This document shows, piece after piece, positions 9,022-17,928 of a stretch of 53,238 nt of DNA (position 1 is its first letter; each line of letters begins with the position of its first letter). Location: the NCBI GenBank assembly GCA_031271465.1, contig JAISVR010000029.1:1-53238 (forward strand), given 5' to 3'. The translations under genes and the position numbers were made by a program. The stretch comes from Prevotellaceae bacterium (GTDB taxonomy: Bacteria; Bacteroidota; Bacteroidia; Bacteroidales; Paludibacteraceae). A model generated the notes under the pieces. It was given only the letters and a program-made list of their open reading frames with translations. It did no database searches and was not told where the DNA came from.

Positions 9022-9498
9022 TTATTCCAATACTTTCTCATAATATTGCTTGTCTTCGTCGTAGATAAAGCCGTTGGCAAGAAGCGCTTTTCCGGATGCC
9101 GTGTTTTCCGGCTCCGGCTGAACAATTATTCGAGCATCGGGCTGTTGCTGTTTTATCAATTCGACCAAAGCCTTTACAATAGCTTTTCCGTAACCTTTCT
9201 TCAAATAATCTTCTTCGCCGATAAAGTAATCAATGCTAAATACTTCGTTTGGCTTTTCTACTGCGTACCATTCTTCTTTGGCATTGAAGCAATCGTACCA
9301 CTGCCCGAAACCTATGGGGATTTCATTTGCCGACACGATAAAATGATTCAGGAACGCGAATGCCCCGTGGCGCTCCTTTATTTCGTTCAGCCATTCGTCC
9401 GCATCGTGATAGTATTTCAAAATATGCTCTTTGTTCAACCATATTTCAAACCGGCTGATGTCGCTGTCTTCAACAGGGCGTAATGTTAATTCGAGCAT
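9022..9498 (-). CDS. GNAT N-acetyltransferase, AAC(6')-like
   Basis: A 158-residue cytoplasmic protein of the GNAT fold. It opens LTLRPVEDSDISRFEIWLN, carries the acetyl-CoA pyrophosphate loop in YLKKGYGKAIVKAL (about 105-118), and ends with the ASGKALLANGFIYDED segment. The layout resembles the subgroup that includes aminoglycoside 6'-acetyltransferases and siderophore acylases, but that subgroup is broad and resistance should not be assumed. It starts 9 bp after the lipoprotein stop codon, so the two are almost certainly one transcript. Confidence 0.87.
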   Translation of the reverse strand: MLELTLRPVEDSDISRFEIWLNKEHILKYYHDADEWLNEIKERHGAFAFLNHFIVSANEIPIGFGQWYDCFNAKEEWYAVEKPNEVFSIDYFIGEEDYLKKGYGKAIVKALVELIKQQQPDARIIVQPEPENTASGKALLANGFIYDEDKQYYEKVLE

Positions 9499-9507
9499 TT
9501 GAAAATT

Positions 9508-9891
9508 CTAATCGTTGATAATATGAACAAAATTACCGCTACCGCTGTTCGACAGCATGCCTTCTTTTACGATAACGGTCCATGTTACTACCTGTCCGGG
9601 AGTCAAAGTAGTAATGTCCATTTTTCCGGTCGATTCTCCCGGTGCGATGCTAACTACAAAACTGTGATAAGAATCCTGCAGGTTGGTTGTAAATGTGCAA
9701 TAGTCCGGAAGACTGTTATCTAAGCGCGAGTACATAAATGAAATGACTCCTTCGGCATTTGCTGTTACCGTTCCGGAAGTTCTTCTTGTTCCGGAGTCGT
9801 CATTATCGTGGCAAGAAAGCATCGAAAGTCCGATGATTGCCGCAAAGGTAATTACACGCAAAAGTGTTTTGCTTTGAGTTTTAATTGTCAT
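9508..9891 (-). CDS. Small exported lipoprotein
   Basis: A 127-residue protein. The signal sequence (about 8-25) ends in the lipobox LSMLSC, so Cys26 or thereabouts is lipidated; an acidic DNDDSG tether follows, typical of surface-retained lipoproteins in this phylum. The rest reads as a small beta-sandwich (repeated short strands, VVTWTVIV near the end). No family recognised. It is first in the reverse-strand run with the GNAT, VOC and DUF3795 genes. Its upstream region is occupied by the four-unit palindromic array. Confidence 0.75.
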   Translation of the reverse strand: MTIKTQSKTLLRVITFAAIIGLSMLSCHDNDDSGTRRTSGTVTANAEGVISFMYSRLDNSLPDYCTFTTNLQDSYHSFVVSIAPGESTGKMDITTLTPGQVVTWTVIVKEGMLSNSGSGNFVHIIND

Positions 9892-9987
9892 AGCTGTAAA
9901 TTTTTAGGGTTAATAGTTGCCAAAGTTAATTATTTTTTATTTTTAATCATCAACCTACCTCTATTACAACATTTTTTTGCTGCGGAA

Positions 9988-10341
9988 GTTAATTGCGAGG
10001 AACAAAGCAATCCATTCTTGTACCGAGATTGCTTCGTCGTACCTCCTCGCAATGACGCGAACCCAAACGCTATGCGTCATTGCGAGGAACGAAGCAATCC
10101 ATTCCTGTACTAAGATTGCTTCGTCGTACCTCCTTGCAATGACGCGAACCCAAACGCAGTTCGTCATTGCGAGGAACGAAGCAATCCATTCCTGTACTAA
10201 GTGCTTCGTCGTGCCTCCTTGCAATAACGCGAACCCAAACGCTATCCGTCATTGCGAGGAACGAAGCAATCCATTCCTGTACTGAGATTGCTTCGTCGTG
10301 CCTCCTCGCAATGACGAACAAGCCCTTTTCAGGCAAGTTGT
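9988..10341. repeat. Family A palindromic repeat array, four units (A1)
   Basis: Four head-to-tail copies of an imperfect palindrome, with CGTCATTGCGAGG on one side and CCTCCTCGCAATGACG on the other. Units begin near 9988, 10075, 10162 and 10247, a period of 87, 87 and 85 bp, separated by a conserved GCGAACCCAAACGC linker. A terminal inverted-repeat variant closes the right side (10317-10341). Because 87 is divisible by three, several frames stay open on both strands; these are not genes. The array fills the space between two divergently transcribed lipoprotein genes. Confidence 0.9.
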
Positions 10342-10343
10342 TT

Positions 10344-10383
10344 CCCTTTATAAAGGGGAGTACTCCGAAGAAGGGAAGGGTTA
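10344..10383 (-). repeat. Family B repeat, partial copy (B1)
   Basis: CCCTTTATAAAGGGGAGTAC and the following bases to GGGAAGGGTTA match, in reverse, the left half of the full family B copy at 50723. It directly abuts the right end of the family A array. Confidence 0.75.
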
Positions 10384-10499
10384 CAAAAAAAAGATTTTAG
10401 CATCAATCCTGTACTTTCGTACTTAAAAACAATCATCTTTTACAAAAAATAATAAAAATTGATTAGTTTTGCAAACAAAAAATGCAGGAGCGTTTGTGT

Positions 10500-11303
10500 A
10501 TGAGAAATTTATGTATCTTTTTTTTATCTGCTTTTATTCTTTGCAGTTGCGAAGAATTATTTGAAGCGCACCCCTACGACGGAAAAATTACGGGCGAAAC
10601 CGGCATGAATGCCAAAAATATTGCCCGGATAGTAAACAACTGTGCCGGCAAGCAACAAATCCGTTTTATAATGATGGGCGATACCCAGCGGTGGTACGAC
10701 GAAACCGAAGATTTTGTATCGCATATCAACAGCCGGAATGATATTGATTTCGTTATCCACGGCGGCGATATTTCCGATTTCGGATTGACGAAAGAGATGT
10801 TATGGCAACGCAATATTTTAAATAAATTGAAGGTGCCTTATGTGGTATTGCTTGGCAACCACGATTGTTTGGCAACCGGCGAGCAGGTTTTCCGCAAAGT
10901 TTTCGGCGATGAAAATTTTGCGTTCGTGGCAGGTAATATCCGTTTTGTTTGCCTGAATACCAATTCGCTCGAATACGATTACTCGCATCCTGTTCCCGAT
11001 TTTGACTTCATTGACGAACAATTGACTGCACAAGCTACAGAAGAGGAAAAAACCATTGTTGTAATGCACTCTCCTCCTTTTTCCGATCAGTTTGACAATA
11101 ATATTGCTCCTTTTTTTCAAGAGGAAATAATAAAATTTTCCAACCTGCAGTTTTGTTTAAATGCACACGAGCATCGCTTGGAAGTTAAAGACCGATTTAA
11201 GGACGGCATTATATATTATGGCTCGGCAAATATCGAAAAACGAAATTATCTATTGTTTACAATAACTCCGAATGGTTATGAGCGCGAAGTGGTCTATTTT
11301 TAA
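10500..11303 (+). CDS. Metallophosphoesterase, predicted lipoprotein
   Basis: A 267-residue calcineurin-like phosphoesterase. The metal-binding motifs are in order: MMGDTQRW (D), HGGDISDFG (GD), LLGNHDC (GNHD), MHSPPF (H) and NAHEHRLE (GHxH-type, with Asn-Ala replacing the usual Ser-Gly). The signal sequence ends ILCSC, giving a lipobox. An ATG at 10482 is in frame, but a TAGTTTTG -7 box at 10464-10471 would leave almost no leader, so I prefer the ATG at 10500. Substrate unknown; two-metal hydrolysis of phosphomono- or diesters on the periplasmic side is the family expectation. It overlaps the start of the next gene. Confidence 0.9.
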   Translation: MRNLCIFFLSAFILCSCEELFEAHPYDGKITGETGMNAKNIARIVNNCAGKQQIRFIMMGDTQRWYDETEDFVSHINSRNDIDFVIHGGDISDFGLTKEMLWQRNILNKLKVPYVVLLGNHDCLATGEQVFRKVFGDENFAFVAGNIRFVCLNTNSLEYDYSHPVPDFDFIDEQLTAQATEEEKTIVVMHSPPFSDQFDNNIAPFFQEEIIKFSNLQFCLNAHEHRLEVKDRFKDGIIYYGSANIEKRNYLLFTITPNGYEREVVYF

Positions 11304-11931
11304 AACGGGGGCTATATGCTTGGTTTGCTTTTTTTGCTCCATGGCTGTGGTGGCGCAAAACGACAGCGAGTATGAGGAACGGATAGAGCAGTACCAAAAA
11401 GACTGGAGCAAATTAATACCCCGTTATACAAAAGTACAATATGCAGGCTCGATGGGCTTGTTTTCGTTGGGCACCGGTTGGGTTTACGGTAAAAACAACC
11501 AGTGGGAAACGGATTTGATGTTCGGATATATTCCCAAATATTCGACCGAACATGGTAAATTGTGCATCACGCTTAAAGAAAATTTCACTCCTTGGGATTT
11601 AATTATTGGGCAAAAGGGGTTTTCCTTTCAGCCTCTGAGTTGCGGGATATATGTCAATTCTGTGATCGACGATGATTTTTGGGTAAGCGAACCCGGGAAA
11701 TATCCGAATGCGTACTACACTTTTTCAACCAAAATTCGCTTCAACTTTTTTGTCGGTCAACGAATTGCATTTAAAATTCCGAAAGCAAAACGCGACTGGG
11801 CGAAATCGCTGGCTCTTTTCTACGAAATAAGTTCCAACGAATTATATATTGTCAGTGCTGCCAACAATCACTACCTCAAGCCAAGCAATTATCTGCATCT
11901 GTCGTTGGGTATAAAAATTCAATGGTTTTGA
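11278..11931 (+). CDS. Exported protein, probable outer-membrane beta-barrel
   Basis: About 217 residues starting MSAKWSIFKTG; an ATG two codons upstream (11272) is equally possible. The signal peptide ends MAVVAQ. The mature part alternates hydrophobic and polar residues with many aromatic residues and ends in LHLSLGIKIQWF, a terminal Phe strand of the kind recognised by the BAM machinery. It overlaps the 3' end of the metallophosphoesterase gene by about 26 bp, so translation is probably coupled. No named family recognised; length suggests an 8- to 10-strand barrel. Confidence 0.75.
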   Translation: MSAKWSIFKTGAICLVCFFCSMAVVAQNDSEYEERIEQYQKDWSKLIPRYTKVQYAGSMGLFSLGTGWVYGKNNQWETDLMFGYIPKYSTEHGKLCITLKENFTPWDLIIGQKGFSFQPLSCGIYVNSVIDDDFWVSEPGKYPNAYYTFSTKIRFNFFVGQRIAFKIPKAKRDWAKSLALFYEISSNELYIVSAANNHYLKPSNYLHLSLGIKIQWF

Positions 11932-11934
11932 ATT

Positions 11935-12087
11935 CGTGCCTGTCATTGTGAGGAACGAAGCAATCTTGGAGTACTCGTGTTAGATTGCTTCGTCGTTCCT
12001 CCTCGCAATGACGACGAACACGATTGCTGTTTTGAGATTACTTCGTTCCTCACAATGACGGGCACGCCTTAAAAGGATAAGTCCGAA
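11935..12087. repeat. Family A palindromic element (A2)
   Basis: Nested inverted repeats: CGTGCCTGTCATTGTGAGG on the left mirrors CCTCACAATGACGGGCACG on the right, with a second internal palindrome. The right terminal repeat (12066-12087, reverse complement TTCGGACTTATCCTTTTAAG) is present; the left one is missing where the element meets the upstream stop codon. It lies in the leader of the CDF gene. Confidence 0.85.
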
Positions 12088-12109
12088 AAAAATAAATTCA
12101 ATTAAAATT

Positions 12110-12997
12110 ATGACACATAGGCATAATCATTCGCACGAAGAAAAGAGCAATATTGGTTTGGCATTTTTCCTTAATTTGTCGTTTACGGTTGTTGAATTGA
12201 TTGGCGGCGTTTTAACCAACAGTATTGCTATTATTTCGGATGCTGTTCACGATTTTGGCGACAGTTTATCGCTTGCCCTTGCGTGGTATTTTCAAAAATT
12301 GTCGAAAAAAGGCAGCACAAAACAATATTCGTACGGCTACAAACGCTTTTCGCTGTTGGGCGCCATAATCAATTCGGTGGTACTTGTAGCGGGAAGTATT
12401 TACATTCTTTCGGAAGCCATTCCGCGGCTGTTTGCTCCGGAGAAAACAAATGCGGAAGGCATGTTTCTGCTGGCAATTTTAGGTGTTATTATCAATGGTA
12501 TTGCCGTATTGCGCACGCGCAAGGCAACATCAATCAACGAGCGCGTTGTTTCGCTGCATTTATTGGAAGATATGTTGGGCTGGACGGCGGTTTTAATCGG
12601 TTCGGCGGTGATGTATTTTACGGGCTGGACACGCATCGACCCGATTCTTTCGTTACTTGTTGCCTGTTTCGTTTTGTTCAATGTGTTTAAAAATATTCGA
12701 CAAACTTTGCCTATTTTATTGCAGGGCACTCCTGCCGATATTGACGGGGAACGGATTGTTGCGAAATTAAAAGGGTTAACGGATATTGCAGCTGTACACG
12801 ACTTGCATATTTGGTCGCTGGACGAGGCTTATAATGTGCTGACTATTCACATTGTTCTCAACGAAGCGTTGCCAACGGATAAATTGGTCGATTTAAAAAA
12901 GAAAATCCGCTCTATGCTGAAAGAAGAAAAAATACAACACGCTACCATAGAGTTTGAAACGCGAAACGAAGAATGCGATTTTGAAGATTGTTTATAA
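12110..12997 (+). CDS. Cation diffusion facilitator, zinc-type exporter
   Basis: A 295-residue inner-membrane protein with a His-rich N-terminus (MTHRHNHSH), six predicted membrane helices up to about residue 210, and a cytoplasmic C-terminal domain (about 215-295). The transport-site residues are visible as SDAVHDFGDS in helix 2 and HLLEDMLGW in helix 5; His-Asp pairs at these positions favour zinc. The C-terminal VHDLHIWSLDE is the usual regulatory metal-sensing segment. CDF proteins export divalent metal in exchange for protons. It is convergent with purM, with only 15 bp between the stops. Confidence 0.93.
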   Translation: MTHRHNHSHEEKSNIGLAFFLNLSFTVVELIGGVLTNSIAIISDAVHDFGDSLSLALAWYFQKLSKKGSTKQYSYGYKRFSLLGAIINSVVLVAGSIYILSEAIPRLFAPEKTNAEGMFLLAILGVIINGIAVLRTRKATSINERVVSLHLLEDMLGWTAVLIGSAVMYFTGWTRIDPILSLLVACFVLFNVFKNIRQTLPILLQGTPADIDGERIVAKLKGLTDIAAVHDLHIWSLDEAYNVLTIHIVLNEALPTDKLVDLKKKIRSMLKEEKIQHATIEFETRNEECDFEDCL

Positions 12998-13012
12998 CAA
13001 TGCTCTTCTCTC

Positions 13013-14182
13013 CTATTCGTATTCGAATCGACCAAATTCGCTTTCGATTGTCAATGATTTTTTTTCGGCGGCTTCGCAATAGCCAACTACTTGGGCATCA
13101 ATGCCAAACGAACGCGAAACGGCAATAACCTGTTCGGCAAATTCTTGCGGCAGGTATACTTCCAAGCGGTGCCCCATGTTAAACACTTTGTACATTTCTT
13201 TCCAGTCGGTGCCCGATTCTTTTTGTATAATTTCAAACAGCGGCGGCACAGGGAAAAGATTGTTTTTCACCACGCGGAGATTGTCCACAAAATGCAGAAT
13301 TTTTGTTTGCGCGCCACCCGAACAATGCACCATACCGTGAATATGCGGGCGAAGCTTGTCGAGCAACCGTTTTACTACCGGCGCATAGGTGCGCGTTGGC
13401 GAAAGCACAAGTTTTCCGGCATCAATACCGAGTTTTTCAATCTTGTCGGTCAATCTGTATGAGCCCGAATACACCAATTCTTTGGGTACGGCGGCATCGT
13501 AGCTTTCGGGATATTTCTCTGCCAAATAATGTGCAAACACATCGTGGCGGGCAGAAGTTAATCCGTTGCTTCCCATACCTCCGTTGTATTCCTTCTCGTA
13601 AGTTGCCTGTCCGCTTGACGACAGCCCGACAATTACATCGCCTGCTGTAATGTTGGCATTGTCGATAATTTCGCTGCGTTTCATACGGCAAGTTACGGTG
13701 CTATCTACAATGATAGTACGCACCAAGTCGCCCACATCGGCAGTTTCGCCGCCGGTAGAGTAGATATTTACGCCCATTTGGCGAAGCTCGCCCAGTAGTT
13801 CGTCCGTACCGTTAATAATAGCAGCTATCACATCGCCCGAAATCAAGTTTTTGTTTCGTCCAATGGTCGACGACAGCAAGATATTATCCGTGGCACCCAC
13901 ACAAAGCAAATCGTCGATATTCATTATCAACGCATCTTGCGCTATGCCTTTCCACACCGAAATATCGCCGGTTTCGCGCCAATACAGGTAGGCAAGGCTC
14001 GATTTTGTACCGGCGCCGTCGGCATGCATAATGTTGCAATATTCAGGGTCGCCACCCAGGAAATCGGGAACAATTTTGCAAAATGCCTTAGGGAAAATTC
14101 CCTTGTCGATGTTTTTTATTGCATTGTGCACATCTTCTTTTCCGGCAGAAACGCCGCGTTGATTGTATCGTTGGTCGCTCAT
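13013..14182 (-). CDS. purM: Phosphoribosylformylglycinamidine cyclo-ligase (AIR synthase), Bacteroidota type
   Basis: A 389-residue PurM-fold protein. The opening YNQRGVSAGKEDVHNAI, the HADGAGTKSSLAYLYW segment (compare DGVGTK in classical PurM), the IAQDALIMNIDDLLCVGAT core and the STGGETADVGDLV motif are all AIR-synthase signatures. The enzyme closes the imidazole ring of FGAM with ATP in purine biosynthesis. It is longer than the E. coli enzyme (345) and diverged, as in other Bacteroidales. A TATCTTTG -7 box at 14232-14239 lies 50 bp upstream. Confidence 0.87.
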   Translation of the reverse strand: MSDQRYNQRGVSAGKEDVHNAIKNIDKGIFPKAFCKIVPDFLGGDPEYCNIMHADGAGTKSSLAYLYWRETGDISVWKGIAQDALIMNIDDLLCVGATDNILLSSTIGRNKNLISGDVIAAIINGTDELLGELRQMGVNIYSTGGETADVGDLVRTIIVDSTVTCRMKRSEIIDNANITAGDVIVGLSSSGQATYEKEYNGGMGSNGLTSARHDVFAHYLAEKYPESYDAAVPKELVYSGSYRLTDKIEKLGIDAGKLVLSPTRTYAPVVKRLLDKLRPHIHGMVHCSGGAQTKILHFVDNLRVVKNNLFPVPPLFEIIQKESGTDWKEMYKVFNMGHRLEVYLPQEFAEQVIAVSRSFGIDAQVVGYCEAAEKKSLTIESEFGRFEYE

Positions 14183-14231
14183 TTTTTTTTTGTGGAAATT
14201 TGAAAGTTGAGAATTGATTTTTTTAGGCTTG

Positions 14232-14239
14232 CAAAGATA
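14232..14239 (-). promoter_or_regulatory. -7 box upstream of purM
   Basis: The reverse strand reads TATCTTTG, in the 60-bp gap between engB and purM, suggesting purM has its own promoter. Confidence 0.55.
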
Positions 14240-14243
14240 GAAA

Positions 14244-14840
14244 TTATTCTTGATTCTTCACGGCATCGATATAGCTGAGAATTTCCTCTTTGCCAATGTG
14301 TTTTTCGGCAGAGGAAAGAAATATCGGCGGGAGCTCTTCCCAGTCTTCGAGCATCTTTTGGCGAAAAACCTCTACATTGGTAGCCGTTTGACCTTTGCTT
14401 TGCTTATCGATTTTTGTAAAAATAATGGCAAATGGCACGCTATTTTCGCCCAGCCATTCAATAAATTCGAGGTCGATTTGTTGGGGTTTCAACCGACTGT
14501 CTATCAACACAAACAGGTTGTAGAGCTGCTCTCGTTCGAGCACATAATCTTCAATCATCACGCGCAGTTTTTTGCGTTGCTCTTTGCTTGCCCGGGCATA
14601 CCCATAGCCGGGTAAATCGACCAAATACCATTCGTTGTTGATATGAAAATGATTTATCAACAGCGTTTTACCCGGTTTCGACGAAGTCATTGCCAAACCT
14701 TTTTTACCCGTAAGCATGTTTATCAACGACGATTTTCCTACATTCGACCGCCCGATAAAGGCAAATTCTGCCGCTTTCGTATCGGGACATTGCCCGATGC
14801 GCGCACTGCTCACCAAAAATTCTGCCGTTTTTATTTCCAT
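14244..14840 (-). CDS. engB: YihA/EngB-type ribosome-biogenesis GTPase
   Basis: A 198-residue GTPase with the full motif set: G1 [10 protein letters not shown]2 threonine region KPGKT, G3 DLPGYGYA, G4 TKID and G5 SSAEK. The GYGYA after DLPG and the overall length are specific for the EngB/YsxC family, which acts in late assembly of the 50S ribosomal subunit. It starts at ATG 14840 ([13 protein letters not shown]). It is upstream of purM on the same strand with a gap that carries a promoter-like box. A family A element lies just upstream (14870 onwards). Confidence 0.95.
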   Translation of the reverse strand: MEIKTAEFLVSSARIGQCPDTKAAEFAFIGRSNVGKSSLINMLTGKKGLAMTSSKPGKTLLINHFHINNEWYLVDLPGYGYARASKEQRKKLRVMIEDYVLEREQLYNLFVLIDSRLKPQQIDLEFIEWLGENSVPFAIIFTKIDKQSKGQTATNVEVFRQKMLEDWEELPPIFLSSAEKHIGKEEILSYIDAVKNQE

Positions 14841-14869
14841 ATCGTTTTTGTTTAATTGTTCAATATTTT

Positions 14870-15110
14870 TTCGGAATTATCTTATTTAGATTTATCAAGC
14901 AAATGCTATTTTCCAATTCCCATTACTCGTCATTGCGAGGAGGCACGACGAAGCAATCTCAGTACAAGAATGGATTGCTTCGTTCCTCGCAATGACGAGC
15001 TGCGTTTGGGTTCGCATCATTGCAAGGAGGTACGATGAAGCAATCTTAGTACAGGAATGGATTGCTTCATTCCTCGCAATGAAGAACAAGCTTAAACAAG
15101 GATAAGTCCA
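14870..15110. repeat. Family A element with two palindromic units (A3)
   Basis: A left terminal repeat beginning TTCGGAATTATCTTATTTAG, then two CGTCATTGCGAGG palindromes (14928-14998 and about 15015-15084), then a right terminal repeat ending GGATAAGTCC. The GCGTTTGGGTTCGC linker between units is the reverse complement of the linker in the 10-kb array, so the two arrays share a history but point in opposite directions. It fills the gap between the symporter 3' end and engB. Confidence 0.88.
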
Positions 15111-15123
15111 TATTTTTTTGATA

Positions 15124-16575
15124 TTAATCATTCTTTTTTTTCGACAAGCACCACAAACCCAAAAATGTTATTGCTCCGTTTATCATCAACAATTCGTAAC
15201 CAAACGAATATTCCCAATATTTCTTTGAAAAATAATCCAACACGGCTATCAACACAGGCGAAGCAACAGCAACGCACGGCACCAAACGGTCGTACACCGT
15301 GCGGCGGGTAAACAGCCCGAAAGCAAACAGTCCGAGTAAAGGTCCGTAAGTATAGGCAGCAATGCGGTAAATGGTGTCGATAATGCTGTTGTTTCGACTC
15401 AGGGCTTCTATCAAAACTATTATTATTGCAAAAAGTACCGAAATACCTAAGTGTACCCACATTCGGGTGCGTTTGGCGCGTTGTTCCGAATGTTTCTCCA
15501 CATCGAGAATGTCTACTGCAAACGAAGTGGTGAGTGCCGTAAGTGCCGAATCGGAACTGGCAAACGATGCCGCCACAATACCGATAAAAAAGAACAGCGT
15601 AACCCATTCACCCATCAGTCCGTTGGCAAACATGGGCAGTATCTCGTCGGGCTTTTCGGGCAGGGTAATTCCGTTTTGCTGTGCAATCAACATGAGCAGC
15701 GCACCCAGCGAAAGGAAGAGTAAATTGACGGGGATAAAGGAAAATCCGTAGCTGTACATGTTTTTTTGCGCTTCGCGAAGATTCCGGCACGAGAGGTTTT
15801 TTTGCATCATATCCTGGTCGAGTCCGGTCATTACAATGGTAATAAATATTCCGCTGAAAAATTGCTTGAAGAAATTTTGCTGCGACACCCAATCGTCGAA
15901 CACAAACACGCGGGTTAAATCGCTGTTTACAAGCAGGGAAAATGTTTCCGAAAAACCGGTTTTCAACATTGCCTGCGCTTTTATAATGATAAGTACCAGT
16001 GCCGCAATGAGGAAAAAGGTTTGTATGGTATCTGTCCAAATAATGGTTTTAATACCGCTGCGAAAAGTGTAAAGCCAAATAAGGAAAACGATTGCTGTTA
16101 CCGTTATCACAAAAGGTACGCCCCACTCGTCGAACACAAATGTTTGCAGCAATGCCGCCACCACAAACAGCCGAGCTGCTGCTCCGATTGTGCGCGATAA
16201 CAGGAAAAACCATGCGCCGGTACGATACGACCGTTCGCCGAGCCTTTTCCGTAAATAACCGTAAATTGTGGTGAGATTTAATTTATAATAAATGGGCAGC
16301 AATACGGTGGCTATCAATATATAGCCTACGAAAAAGCCCAACACCGTTTGCATGTATGCAAAACCAATTCCGCGTACCATACCCGGCACGCTTACAAAAG
16401 TTACGCCCGAAATGGAAGTGCCAATCATGCCAAAGGCTACGATGTACCACGGCGAACGGCGGTTGCCAAGAAAAAATGCTGCATTGCTGTCGCTTTTTCG
16501 CCCTGTAAGGTAGGCAATAAGCATCAGCAACACAAAATAAGCGATAATGATAAGCAGAATGGCTTGTCCCGACAT
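15124..16575 (-). CDS. Sodium:solute symporter family protein
   Basis: A 483-residue protein of the SSS family with about 13 membrane helices. Family landmarks are the GMIGTSISGVTFVSVPGMV segment of the broken first core helix, the GLDQDMMQKNLSCRNL region, and IVAASFASSDSALTALTTS with the sodium-site serine/threonines in helix 8. Members move sugars, amino acids, pantothenate or sialic acid with sodium; the substrate is not readable here. It begins 9 bp after the DUF4831 gene stop, so the two form an operon. Confidence 0.9.
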   Translation of the reverse strand: MSGQAILLIIIAYFVLLMLIAYLTGRKSDSNAAFFLGNRRSPWYIVAFGMIGTSISGVTFVSVPGMVRGIGFAYMQTVLGFFVGYILIATVLLPIYYKLNLTTIYGYLRKRLGERSYRTGAWFFLLSRTIGAAARLFVVAALLQTFVFDEWGVPFVITVTAIVFLIWLYTFRSGIKTIIWTDTIQTFFLIAALVLIIIKAQAMLKTGFSETFSLLVNSDLTRVFVFDDWVSQQNFFKQFFSGIFITIVMTGLDQDMMQKNLSCRNLREAQKNMYSYGFSFIPVNLLFLSLGALLMLIAQQNGITLPEKPDEILPMFANGLMGEWVTLFFFIGIVAASFASSDSALTALTTSFAVDILDVEKHSEQRAKRTRMWVHLGISVLFAIIIVLIEALSRNNSIIDTIYRIAAYTYGPLLGLFAFGLFTRRTVYDRLVPCVAVASPVLIAVLDYFSKKYWEYSFGYELLMINGAITFLGLWCLSKKKND

Positions 16576-16584
16576 CGTTTTTCG

Positions 16585-17604
16585 TTATTTCTCTACGCTA
16601 ATCAGCGCGCCGGTCTTGGTATTGATTCTTACTTTTAAATCGCCTTTGGAAGCGGGAAGCTGTTGCAGCGTGCCAAATTGCGCCATATCGAAACTGCCTT
16701 TGAATAATTGTGTATTGTTACCCCAAAGCTCCACTTCTGCCGCACCGGGCAAGAGGTAAAACAATCCTTCGTTACTTTTGGCATTCACCGCAGGCGTAGC
16801 ATTTATTTGTTTCGACAAATTGATTTGTACGGGATAACTACCCGGCTCAGGTTTATCGGATATGCCTGCTGTTTCCGAAAAATTAAATAGCATTTCGTTT
16901 TTCAGGTTTTTATTGGGCACTATTTCAACTGTTTTTACCACGGTAGTAGTTATTTTTTTTCCGGCAAAAAGCTCTGTCAGCGATTCTTCCATCTTGTCCA
17001 TTTGCCTGAGCATCAGTTTTAATGATTCGCCATCGGCAGGCATTTTTTCATTTTCTCCGCTTATAAGGCTTATGCGGCTATCGCGTAAACGAAAAATTTG
17101 TTTGGCAGCGATTTCAGCCATTTTTGCTACGGAATTTGCCATCAGCTGTTCTTCGGAAATAAACGGCGAAGCATAAAAATCGTCCGAAGCCGCTTTGTTT
17201 ATTTTCGGTTGTTTGTTGTGTTCTTTTTTCGCGTTTGGCTTATCTGTTTCCGGTAAATTGATTCCACGAATAACACCTGTGTTTGTAAGACTGAGGTTTG
17301 TTGCGTTTTTCAACATAAAGCTGCGATTCGGATCGGCAATGCCTCGAGTTTTTACTCGCACGGACGATATTTCCCACACGGTTTTGTCTTCCGTAATCAC
17401 ATCTTTCAACGCCAAATAGCGTTCTGCGTATTTGTAATACGGACCTGCTTTTTGCTCAGTTTTTACGGTTGTAATTTCTATTAGCAAAGCCGTGCGAGGC
17501 AGGCTGTACGACAACATCGGCGCAGTTGCTTTGGGTGTTTTTTCGGCTGAAAAAATATTGCAAGACAGGGCAATTGCGCAAAATAGGATAACTGTTTTTT
17601 TCAT
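16585..17604 (-). CDS. DUF4831 family exported protein
   Basis: A 339-residue protein with a signal peptide (about 1-19, SCNIFSA). The segment ATAPMLSYSLPRTALLIEIT followed by AGPYYKYAERYLAL matches, from memory, the DUF4831 family of Bacteroidales; the C-terminal half contains LFYLLPGAAEVELW. Members are periplasmic or outer-membrane-associated with unknown role. It lies 9 bp upstream of the sodium symporter and is very likely co-transcribed with it, though I see no basis for a joint function. Confidence 0.85.
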   Translation of the reverse strand: MKKTVILFCAIALSCNIFSAEKTPKATAPMLSYSLPRTALLIEITTVKTEQKAGPYYKYAERYLALKDVITEDKTVWEISSVRVKTRGIADPNRSFMLKNATNLSLTNTGVIRGINLPETDKPNAKKEHNKQPKINKAASDDFYASPFISEEQLMANSVAKMAEIAAKQIFRLRDSRISLISGENEKMPADGESLKLMLRQMDKMEESLTELFAGKKITTTVVKTVEIVPNKNLKNEMLFNFSETAGISDKPEPGSYPVQINLSKQINATPAVNAKSNEGLFYLLPGAAEVELWGNNTQLFKGSFDMAQFGTLQQLPASKGDLKVRINTKTGALISVEK

Positions 17605-17877
17605 AATTTGCTTATTTATTTACATAATATCTAAAATAACCGCATTTTTCTAATTCTTTTGGAGCAAAAACTAACGGTTAAACGCTAAGGATTTTTTCGA
17701 TTTTTTTACGACTGGCAAAGTAAGGTTTTTTGATTGAATTAATGATACTTTATTGCAACAATTCTTGAAAAAATGCCTCATCTGTTTCTCAACAAACGGT
17801 ACTTACAGAATTCTAAAATCGAATAAAACCACACGCTCAAGGCGTTTTAGCGTTCATATTTTTTGCAAGAGATTTTT
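17605..17877. other. Gene-free A+T-rich divergent intergenic region
   Basis: Between the divergent DUF4831 and POT genes. I see no ORF, repeat family or stable hairpin here; the only recognisable signal is the forward promoter that follows it. Confidence 0.6.
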
Positions 17878-17910
17878 TTTGCGCAAAATTAACTGTTTTT
17901 TGTATTTTTG
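17878..17910 (+). promoter_or_regulatory. Promoter of POT transporter gene
   Basis: TTTG at 17878-17881 and TATTTTTG at 17903-17910, spacing 21, close to the Bacteroidota sigma-A consensus. The start codon at 17929 is 18 bp downstream. Confidence 0.7.
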
Positions 17911-17928
17911 CGGGCAAATATTCGAAAA

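Noticed and set aside
9022-9498. Aminoglycoside resistance gene
   Set aside because: The AAC(6')-like fold is shared by many acetyltransferases, and no resistance context is present.
9988-10400. Open frames of 77-102 residues on both strands in the palindrome array
   Set aside because: They arise because the 87-bp unit is a multiple of three. The translations are just the repeat read repeatedly.
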